Shown here: positions 42,837-52,000 of the stretch, piece by piece
Position numbering within the stretch: the stretch's first letter is position 1
Layout of the letters: each line of letters opens with the position of its first letter
Assembly (NCBI GenBank): GCA_945883495.1
Contig: CAMCXS010000040.1
Location: 1 to 54,354 of the forward strand
Reading direction: 5' to 3'
Length of the DNA stretch: 54,354 bases
Source of the DNA: Akkermansia muciniphila
Lineage (GTDB): Bacteria > Verrucomicrobiota > Verrucomicrobiia > Verrucomicrobiales > DEV007
Position numbers and translations under genes: made by a program
The notes under the pieces: model-generated
The model's database searches: none
Seen by the model: only the letters and a program-made list of their open reading frames with translations
What the model was told of the DNA's origin: nothing

Positions 42837-43763
42837 ATGCAGCCCCGCACCCACTTTGCCACCGCGCTCCTTTCGCTTAGCCTGGCTTCGGCGGGCGTCG
42901 CGGAGAATGAGACCACCCAGAGCGACGAGATCGCCAAGATCTTCGCGGAAGCCCTGGCCCATGCTTCCCGGCCGCAAGGACCGGAACTGGACCGCAATCG
43001 GGGCTTGATCTCCTTTGATGTCGCGCACGCCAATTACGAGAAAGGGCCGCACTGGGGCCGGTGGCGTTGGCCGGAGTTCACCGGAGATCGCTGGGGGATG
43101 TATCAGGTGGAAGTCACCTACGTGTCCGTGGTCACCCGCATGGGCATGCAGTTCTCCTTCGGCGAGCACAAGGCCAAGGGCTATCTCCCCCAGACCGGCT
43201 CCATGGAATCCGAGAAAACCGTGGTGCTCGATCGCATCTATCTTCCGGACACCTTGACCTATGCCGTGAGCGCTCTGACCGGGGACGATAGCAATGGCGA
43301 AACCTTCCGCCTCCGCCGCATCGATCTCCGTCCCGCTCCAGAAGGCGACGAAGTGAGTCAAGATTTTGATGGAGCGGTCACGTTGTCTGCCAGTAAGGCT
43401 ACGACCTTTTCCCGCAAAATGCGCTACGAGCCCAAGCCAGAGAAGAACTGCCTCGGGTTCTGGACCGAAGCCGCCGATTGGGCCGAGTGGCGTTTCTCAG
43501 TCCACGACGGCGGCAAGTTCACCGTCCAACTCCACCATGGCTGCGGCCCGGGGAATGAAGGGAGCCAGGTGGATGTTTGGATCAACGACCAAAAGCACAC
43601 CTTCACCGTGGCCGACACAGGCGGGTTTCAATCATGGAAATCCGTGGATCTCGGAGTCGTCGAGTTGACTGAGGGCGATCACCGGGTGGTCATCAACCCG
43701 GTCACGAAGGCCAAATCAGCCGTGCTCGACGTGCAAAAGTTGGTACTGGTTCCTCAAGGGTGA
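42837..43763 (+). CDS. Secreted protein with carbohydrate-binding-like beta domains
   Basis: 308 residues from the ATG at 42837; the frame extends to 42774 but the signal peptide (HFATALLSLSLASAGVA, cleaved before ENETT) starts here. Two beta-rich halves: about 50-165 (ISFDVAHANYEKGPHWGRWR, YQVEVTYVSVVTRMGMQFSF, VVLDRIYLPDTLTYAVSAL) and about 185-308 (CLGFWTEAADWAEWRFSVHD, KFTVQLHHGCGPGNEGSQVD, GGFQSWKSVDLGVVELTEGD, HRVVINPVTKAKSAVLDVQK). The second half looks like a CBM6/35-type or DUF5077 sugar-binding domain (W-x-E-W, G-x-x-G-S-x-V, and the L-x-x-G-x-H-x-v-x-i-x-P ending). No catalytic motif is seen. Similar proteins accompany DUF1080 proteins in PVC genomes, and one follows here. Confidence 0.7.
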   Translation: MQPRTHFATALLSLSLASAGVAENETTQSDEIAKIFAEALAHASRPQGPELDRNRGLISFDVAHANYEKGPHWGRWRWPEFTGDRWGMYQVEVTYVSVVTRMGMQFSFGEHKAKGYLPQTGSMESEKTVVLDRIYLPDTLTYAVSALTGDDSNGETFRLRRIDLRPAPEGDEVSQDFDGAVTLSASKATTFSRKMRYEPKPEKNCLGFWTEAADWAEWRFSVHDGGKFTVQLHHGCGPGNEGSQVDVWINDQKHTFTVADTGGFQSWKSVDLGVVELTEGDHRVVINPVTKAKSAVLDVQKLVLVPQG

Positions 43764-43850
43764 GCGAGTTGTTCGTTGATCGGCGGGGCGGCCCAGAGCT
43801 GGTGCTTCATTGACACGCGTCGCGATCTCCATTGACCCGTCGTGGCCCTA

Positions 43851-45878
43851 TCACCGCAGCCCCGGGATGTTCAGGTCAATCGCGTAAAAGCCGGTGCGGG
43901 CCGTGGCGAACAGGGTTTTGTTTTCCGGGCCGCCGAACTTGCAGTTCGCTGGGGATTCGGGGCAGGGGATTTCGGCGACTTTTTCTCCGGCGGGTGACCA
44001 GATGGAAATGCCGCTGTCCACTGTGAGGTAGATGTTCCCGGCGATATCGACCGCCATGCCGTCGCTGAACGAGGGAGCGAAGACGCGCTGTTTCGCCAGC
44101 ACGCCCGGGCTTTTTACGTCCCAGGCGAAGATTTGTTTCTCGGCGGTATCGGCCACGTAGAGCGTTTTCTGATCGGGAGAAAGGACCACGCCATTGGGCT
44201 TGGTGACCTCGGCGGTGGCCAGGGTGATCTTGTAGCCGCGGTTCACGTAGTAGACGGATTCCTTCTCCAATTCCCGGTCGCCGCCAGCGTTGCCGTACCG
44301 GGGATCGGTGAAGTAGAAGCCGCCTTGGCCATCAAGGACGAGGTCGTTCGGGCTGTTGAGGCGTTTGCCTTCGAACTTGCTGACGATCGGTTTGAAGGTG
44401 TCGCCGGTCTGCCGGGTGATGATGCGATTGGTCCCCTCGCAGGCATACAAGTCGCCGCCGGGCACCCAGAGCAAGCCGTTGGCGCCGCCGGTGTTTTCGC
44501 GCCAGACGCTGATCTCGCCGGTCTTCGGATCGTAGACATGGGTCCGGTTGTTCGGGATGTCGTTGAACCAGATCCGGTCGTCGGGGCCACGAGCAGGGCC
44601 TTCGGTAAATTTGTAACCTTCGCCGAGTTTGCGGAACGCGGCACCTTCCGGCACCACCGGACCGGTGATCGCGGCCGGGATTTCGGGGACCGGGCGGCTC
44701 GCTGGGGTTTCGAGGAGTTCAATCGACTTGAACTCGATGTCCATGTCCTGCCCGCCATGCATCTGGACCCCGAGCCGTCCCTTGCGCGCTCCGGTCGCAT
44801 CGATGATATCGGCGGTTTTGACCCCGTTCACGTGGACGACAAGGCGCGGGCCGTGGGCGGAGACGACCATTTCCGTCCACTCGCCCACTTTATAATACTT
44901 CTTCACGGCTTCCGCCGCCGGTTGCACCACCCAGGAGCGTCCCAGCGTTTCGTAAAGCCCGCCCACGTCCTTGCCGCTGGCATCGATCTCGGCCTGGAAC
45001 CCTTTCACGGCGACTGCGTGATCCACGGGTTCGGCGCGGAAGTAAAACCCGCTGTTCCCGGAGATCGACCGATACACGATCTTTGCCGTGAAGTTCTCAT
45101 ACTCGCCATCCGCCAGGAGGATGCCGTGCTTGGCTTCGGAAGCGGGGCTCGTGCCTTTGAGGATGCCATCGACGACCTTCCACTCGCCCCCGGCGGTGGG
45201 CGTCCAACCGCTGAGGTCCTTGCCGTTGAAGATCGGCTTCCAGGTGCTCTCGCCCAGCTCCTGGATCTTGATGTTGCGCCAACTGGTTTGCGGACCGTCG
45301 TCGCGCTTGCCGACCCCGTGGACCTGGAGCGCAATGAACCCTTTCTGCGTCACGGGATCGACCAAATCCGCGGCCGGCACGCCGTTGACCCACGTGCGGA
45401 TGGAATCGCCGATCGCCTCGACGCGGTAGTGATTCCACTCGTTCTGCTTGAAGGCGTAACGGGCTTCTGGGCGGAATTCGAGCGGGTAGATCCAACCACG
45501 ACGGCCTTCGTCGAAGATTCCGCCGGACCAGCCGCGCTGGCTGGGATCGATCTCCATCTGATAGCCGTGGACCTGGCCCTTTTTGTAATCCGGCAAGCTG
45601 TTGGAACGGAACTGAATCCCGGCGTTCAGGGTGGGATCGATGCGGAACTCGACCTCGAGGATGAAGTCGCTGTAGTCGCGTTCGGTGCAGAGGAAACTGT
45701 TGGGCGTGTTCGGGACCGCCGTGCCGACAATGGCGCCGTCTTTGACCTCATAAGTGGCCTTGCCCCCGCGTTGCGTCCAGCCTTGAAGCGAGGTTCCGTT
45801 GAAGAGAGGCGTCCAGTCGGCTGCTTGGGTCACGCAAGACAGAAGAGCAAACACCAGAATCACAAGAAAAAGGGGCAT
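43851..45878 (-). CDS. Two DUF1080 (3-keto-disaccharide hydrolase-like) domains plus SMP-30/gluconolactonase domain
   Basis: 675 residues from the ATG at 45878 (a TTG 36 bases upstream is in frame). Signal peptide MPLFLVILVFALLSCVTQA. Domain 1, about 22-210: WTPLFNGTSLQGWTQRGGKA, SDFILEVEFRIDPTLNAGIQ. Domain 2, about 215-400: WKPIFNGKDLSGWTPTAGGE, FTAKIVYRSISGNSGFYFR. Both have the DUF1080 L-F-N-G-x-x-L-x-G-W start. Domain 3, about 420-675: a six-bladed SMP-30 propeller with EGPARGPDDRIWFNDIPNNR, LNSPNDLVLDGQGGFYFTD and VLSPDQKTLYVADTAEKQIF. DUF1080 members hydrolyse 3-keto-glycosides; SMP-30 proteins open sugar lactones. The combination suggests breakdown of oxidised sugars in the periplasm (inference). 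Confidence 0.87.
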   Translation of the reverse strand: MPLFLVILVFALLSCVTQAADWTPLFNGTSLQGWTQRGGKATYEVKDGAIVGTAVPNTPNSFLCTERDYSDFILEVEFRIDPTLNAGIQFRSNSLPDYKKGQVHGYQMEIDPSQRGWSGGIFDEGRRGWIYPLEFRPEARYAFKQNEWNHYRVEAIGDSIRTWVNGVPAADLVDPVTQKGFIALQVHGVGKRDDGPQTSWRNIKIQELGESTWKPIFNGKDLSGWTPTAGGEWKVVDGILKGTSPASEAKHGILLADGEYENFTAKIVYRSISGNSGFYFRAEPVDHAVAVKGFQAEIDASGKDVGGLYETLGRSWVVQPAAEAVKKYYKVGEWTEMVVSAHGPRLVVHVNGVKTADIIDATGARKGRLGVQMHGGQDMDIEFKSIELLETPASRPVPEIPAAITGPVVPEGAAFRKLGEGYKFTEGPARGPDDRIWFNDIPNNRTHVYDPKTGEISVWRENTGGANGLLWVPGGDLYACEGTNRIITRQTGDTFKPIVSKFEGKRLNSPNDLVLDGQGGFYFTDPRYGNAGGDRELEKESVYYVNRGYKITLATAEVTKPNGVVLSPDQKTLYVADTAEKQIFAWDVKSPGVLAKQRVFAPSFSDGMAVDIAGNIYLTVDSGISIWSPAGEKVAEIPCPESPANCKFGGPENKTLFATARTGFYAIDLNIPGLR

Positions 45879-45995
45879 AGGTTTGAGTGGAATGGAAGAA
45901 ATGGGATTCGTCAAGCTTTCGAAAAAGCATGGTTAACATGCTCCGAATTTCCACTCGCGCCCACGTTCCCCTGAACTATAGTCTGTGCCCCTGAC

Positions 45996-47747
45996 ATGTT
46001 CGACTCTCGCTCCACCACCACCGAGGAACGCATCGCCGGCGTCCTTGTCCCCGTGTTCGCTCTGCGGCGCCAAGACGATCTTGGCATTGGCGACGTGACG
46101 GCTCTGCGCCAATTGGTGGATTGGTCCGCGGACTGCGGGCTCGGCTTCATCCAGTTGCTGCCGGTGAACGAGATGGGGCGGGACAACAGCCCCTACAACG
46201 CGATCAGCTCGGTGGCGCTAGAACCGCTGACGCTGGACACCTCCCCGGGCGCGATTCCGGAGCTGACGGTGGCGGAATACGAGGCGGCGGTGGCCGGATA
46301 TGATTTGGCGGCCTTGCGGGCGGACGGGGTGAAGTATGAGCAGGTGCGGCGCTTGAAGCTGGATCTTCTTTGGCGCGCGTTTGGCAAGTTCCGCAAGGAT
46401 CACTACTGGCATGGCACGGCGCGGGAAGGCGCGTTCCTCCAATTCTGCGCGGCGGAACGTCACTGGCTTTACGATTACTGCCGCTACCGCCTCTTGCTCG
46501 ATATGGAGGAAGGGCGCGAGGATTGGGAACATTGGTCCCCGGAATACCGCACCACGGAAAAGGCCTGGGCCTTCATCGACAACCTTTTGCAAAAGGAGCG
46601 GGAGAAGACGGAGTTCCAGCTCGCTTTTTACGCCTACGTCCAGTTCATCGCTCAAGAACAGTGGGATGCGACCGCCGCGCACGCCCGGAAACGCGGGGTG
46701 AAATTGATGGGGGACGTTCCTTACGGCGTGAGCCGCTGCAGTTGCGATGTCTTCGCGAACCGGCAATTCTTCGACTTGGAATGGTTCGGAGGCGCGCCGC
46801 CAGAGAGCAATTTCAAGGACGATGACTTCGTGGTCCGCTGGGGCCAAAACTGGGGGATCCCGCTGTATCGGTGGGACGTCATGGCCAAGGACGACTACGC
46901 CTGGTGGCGCCAGCGCATCAGCAAGCTTTGCCGCTTCTTCGACATCTTCCGGATCGATCACGCCCTCGGCTTTTACCGGATCTACAGCTTCCCGTGGCGC
47001 CCGGACCGGAACTCGGAGTTTCTTCCTTTGTCGATCGAGGAAACCATGGGCCGCACGGGTGGACGGGTTCCCGGATTCCAACCCGGTCCGGACGACACCT
47101 CGGAAATGGCGGAACGCAACCGCATGCTGGGCGAGCGCTATTTAAAGGTGGTGCGGGAAGCGGCAAACGGTTCCGCCGTGGTCGCCGAGGATCTGGGCAT
47201 GGTCCCGAAGTACGTCCCGGAGAGTCTGCTTTCCATCGGCCTGGCTGGGATGAAGGTGCCGCAGTGGGAAACGCTGGATAACGGCGAGTTCCGCGATCCC
47301 CGGGAGTATCCCTGGCTTTCCCTGACCACCTACGCCACCCACGACCACGAGCCGGTAAAAACTCAGTGGAACCGGGCACGGGAGAGAGTGCTCCAGCACG
47401 GGAACGATGGGGAAGGGTGGGAGCCGCGCCGCTTCCTGGAACGTCTCGGGCGGCTGGCGGGGATCGATGTCCATCACCAGGGCATCCCGGAATTCAACGA
47501 CTCCGTGCGCGAGCATCTCCTCAAAGCGCTTTTCGCGGCCCGGTCCCGTTACGCATCGGTCATGATCACCGATTTGTTCGGGCTGGAGGAGCGGTTCAAC
47601 GTCCCCGGATTGCTCAGTGATCGCAACTGGTCCTACCGGCTCCCAATGATGGTGGCGGAGCTTTCCGCCGAGCCGCGTTGGCATCATGCCTGTGAAGGCG
47701 TGAAAAATCTCCTAAAAGAGACTAGCCGCCTCGCCGTCACGGCGTAA
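45996..47747 (+). CDS. malQ: 4-alpha-glucanotransferase (amylomaltase, GH77)
   Basis: 583 residues, within the bacterial range. Visible: GVLVPVFALRRQDDLGIGDV, LGFIQLLPVNEMGRDNSPYN (family S-P-Y), KLMGDVPYGVSRCSCDVFAN, the nucleophile Asp in DIFRIDHALGFYRIYSFPW, the acid/base Glu in AVVAEDLGMVPKYVPESL, GMKVPQWE and the third acidic residue in TTYATHDHEPVKTQW. The enzyme transfers glucan chains in maltodextrin or glycogen metabolism in the cytoplasm. No other glycogen gene is close. It is divergent from the DUF1080-SMP30 gene and 96 bases upstream of mdh. Confidence 0.95.
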   Translation: MFDSRSTTTEERIAGVLVPVFALRRQDDLGIGDVTALRQLVDWSADCGLGFIQLLPVNEMGRDNSPYNAISSVALEPLTLDTSPGAIPELTVAEYEAAVAGYDLAALRADGVKYEQVRRLKLDLLWRAFGKFRKDHYWHGTAREGAFLQFCAAERHWLYDYCRYRLLLDMEEGREDWEHWSPEYRTTEKAWAFIDNLLQKEREKTEFQLAFYAYVQFIAQEQWDATAAHARKRGVKLMGDVPYGVSRCSCDVFANRQFFDLEWFGGAPPESNFKDDDFVVRWGQNWGIPLYRWDVMAKDDYAWWRQRISKLCRFFDIFRIDHALGFYRIYSFPWRPDRNSEFLPLSIEETMGRTGGRVPGFQPGPDDTSEMAERNRMLGERYLKVVREAANGSAVVAEDLGMVPKYVPESLLSIGLAGMKVPQWETLDNGEFRDPREYPWLSLTTYATHDHEPVKTQWNRARERVLQHGNDGEGWEPRRFLERLGRLAGIDVHHQGIPEFNDSVREHLLKALFAARSRYASVMITDLFGLEERFNVPGLLSDRNWSYRLPMMVAELSAEPRWHHACEGVKNLLKETSRLAVTA

Positions 47748-47773
47748 GACGTAAAGCGACGAGTCTGACGTAG

Positions 47774-47793
47774 CGGAATTCCCAGGAATTCCG
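47774..47793. repeat. Perfect 9-base hairpin in the malQ-mdh spacer
   Basis: CGGAATTCC and GGAATTCCG separated by CA, preceded by TCTGACGTAG. A 10-base direct repeat GACGTAAAGC also occurs at about 47749 and 47823 on each side. The core with TCTGACGTAG plus a palindrome resembles the hairpin at 574-644, suggesting a dispersed repeat family. It may also act as a terminator for malQ, though no T-run follows. Confidence 0.6.
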
Positions 47794-47843
47794 ATTATCC
47801 TCCATCAGAATCCTTCACACCCGACGTAAAGCACGACAAACTC

Positions 47844-48833
<990 letters not shown>

Positions 48834-49075
48834 GCCCGGGCGGGAGGAGAGGGTGGACGGGCTCTGACCGGCGTCGTCCTGCAGAAGCAGGGGAGCCGCG
48901 TTTTGTCCCCGTGTTGTGCGGATTGCGCCGGTGAGGTTGAGCGGCGCCTTCATGGTGATCAGGATGGTCCTCGCCAGGCGATCGATTGAGGCACTGTTAG
49001 ATTGCGTGACGAAGTTGTCACCGGCTTGCATTGGTAATAATTTCTCACCTTTGCATTCTCTGCGGCGCCCACACC

Positions 49076-52000
49076 ATGAATCGCCGCATCTCCCTCCCGC
49101 TCTTCTCTGGCATTCTCCTCCTCCTCAACTTCGGAGCCGCTCCTGCCTGGAGCCAGGTTTCGTTCACGGGGAGTTACTCCCAAAACTTCGATGGACTCGG
49201 CACCGGAACAAATTTGGCTTCGTTGACCGGATGGAGCCATCATGGTTCTCTCGGCGGTGACAACCTTTCGTGGACGTCCACGATCCCTGCATCCGGAACG
49301 CCCTCCGCCGCTACTGCTGGCACCACCAACAACACCCTTACGGTCAACTCCTCTGCCGCCTCGGCTACGGCCCGAAGCAACACGGTCGGCTACAACTTCG
49401 CACTCTCCGGCTCGTCGGATCGCGCCATCGGCACCTCGCCGACCAGCGGAGGGGGCAACGTTTTTCAGTTGCGTCTGACGAACTCTACGGGTGCGGCCCT
49501 CTCCGGAATTCAGATTTCCTACACGATCCGCCGTTTCACCGCAGTCTCCTCGGCGAACGAACTCCCCGGTTATTGGCTTTTCTACAGCACCAACAACGGA
49601 TCCACCTGGACCAACGTCAGCGCTCTCAATCCCGTCCTTTCCGGCGGCACCGTCAACGTCCCCAATTCCGTCGGGGTCACGAATGTTCCCTTGACGACGG
49701 TCACTTTCCCCACCCCGGTGGCCAATGGTGCCGAGATCCGCTTGCGCTGGATCGATGACAACGCCGACCAAACATCCCCCGACCAGATCGTCGGTCTCGA
49801 CAACGTCTCCATCCAATCCGCCGCCAGCAACACGCTTCCGACCGTAGCGCTTACGGCTCCCACGGCGGGCGCCACCTTCGACGCCCCTGCCACCGTCAAC
49901 CTCACCGCCACGGCCGCGGATTCTGACGGAACGGTGAGTAAGGTCGAGTTCTTCCAAGGCGCGACCAAGCTCGGTGAAGACACCACCGCGCCCTACGAGT
50001 TCGCCTGGACGAATGTCTACACCGGCGCCTACTCCCTGACCGCCAAGGCCACGGACAATCTGGGAGGCGTCACGACTTCCGGCGCGGTGAACATCGCCGT
50101 GACCAACACGGACAATTCCGCCCCCACCGTGGCCCTCACATCCCCGGCGAATGGCGCCACGATTCTCACCACCAGCACCACCCTCAGCGCCACGGCGGCG
50201 GACACGGATGGCACCATCACCAAAGTCGAGTTCTTCCGCGGCACCACCAAACTGGGCGAAGACACGACCAGCCCCTACAGCTTTGACTGGACCGGCATCA
50301 CCACCGGTTCCTACACGCTCACCGCCGTGGCCACCGATAACGATGGTTCCACCACCACTTCCACCCCGGTCAACATCACGATGTTGGTCCCCGTCACCTC
50401 CACCGTGATCGCCAAGGGCGCGGCTTGGAAATATCTCGACAACGGCACGGACCAAGGCACTGCCTGGAAGGAAGTCGCTTTCGATGACAGCGCTTGGGCT
50501 TCCGGTCCCGCGCCGCTCGGCTACACTGATGCCCACATCGTTACCACGGTCAATTCTCCTGCGGCCCCGAACCGCTACATCACCACGTATTTCCGCCGCA
50601 CCTTCAATCTCACGGGCGCCTCGGGCATCCAGTCTCTCAATCTCAACATCCTTCGCGACGACGGCGTGGTCGTTTACATCAACGGCACCGAAGTGGCCCG
50701 CCAAAACATGCCCACGGGCCCGATCACCTATCTCACCAACTCCTCAAGCATCGTCGATGGCGCCGCCGAGACCACCTACAACCTCAGCGCCGCGTCGCCG
50801 CTTCCCACGCTCATCGATGGCCCGAACGTCATTGCAGTCGAACTCCACCAGCGGGATGCCACCAGCAGTGACCTTGGCTTCGACCTGGAACTGATTTCTC
50901 TCGCCCTTCCCGGCACCCCGCCCACCGTGACCCTCACCGCTCCGGAAGAGGGCAGCACTTACGATGCCCCGGCCACGATTCAACTCTCCGCCGACGCCAG
51001 CGACTCGGACGGCTCGATCGCGAAGGTCGAGTTCTTCCAAGGCACCACCAAGATTGGCGAGGATACGACCGCTCCCTACGGGTTCACCTGGTCGAATGTT
51101 CTCTCGGGAACGTACTCGGTGACCGCCGTGGTCACGGACAACACCGGCAACACCGCGACTTCTCCCGCCGAAGACGTCATCGTCACCAACGTCGACAACT
51201 TGGCTCCCACGGTGGCCCTGACCGCTCCGGCCAACGGCGCCACGATCCTGACGACTTCCACCACCCTGACGGCCACCGCCTCCGATTCGGACGGCGCGGT
51301 TACCAAGGTCGAGTTCTTCAGCGGCGCCACCAAGCTGGGTGAAGACACCACCAGTCCTTACTCCTTCAATTGGACCGGCCTGAGCACCGGTTCCTACACC
51401 CTCACCGCAGTGGCCACGGACAATGACGGCGCCACGACCACTTCCGCCTCCGCGAATGTCACCGTCGCCCTTCCCATCACGTCCACCCTGATCGCCAAAG
51501 GTGCCACTTGGAAATACCTCGACAACGGCACGGACCAAGGCACCGCTTGGAAAGAACCTGGTTTCAACGACACCGCCTGGGCCTCTGGTCCGGCTCCCCT
51601 CGGCGGCGGCGATGCCCACATCGTCACCACCGTCAATATCGGCCCCTCCGGCGCCCGTTACATCACCACCTACTTCCGCCGCTCCTTCAACGTCACCGGT
51701 GCCGGTGCCGTGCAAAGCTTGTCCATGAACATTATGCGCGATGACGGCGTGGTGGTTTACATCAACGGAACCGAGGTCGCCCGCCAAAACATGCCCGAGG
51801 GTTCCATCAATTACCTCACGGATACGCCGGACATCATTTCTGGCTCGGCGGAAACAACCTACTTCCCATCTACCGCCAGCCCGCTCCCCACTCTCAACGA
51901 AGGGACCAACGTCATTGCCGTGGAACTGCACCAACGCGATGGCGCCAGCAGCGACCTCGGGTTCGACATGGAGCTCATCTCCTTGGCTCTGCCTGGAACT

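Noticed and set aside
46218-47081. A 287-codon minus-strand frame opposite malQ.
   Set aside because: malQ on the plus strand shows all GH77 catalytic residues; the minus frame has none.
47774-47793. Rho-independent terminator for malQ.
   Set aside because: The hairpin is perfect but lacks a T-run and resembles a repeat; it is listed as a repeat instead.
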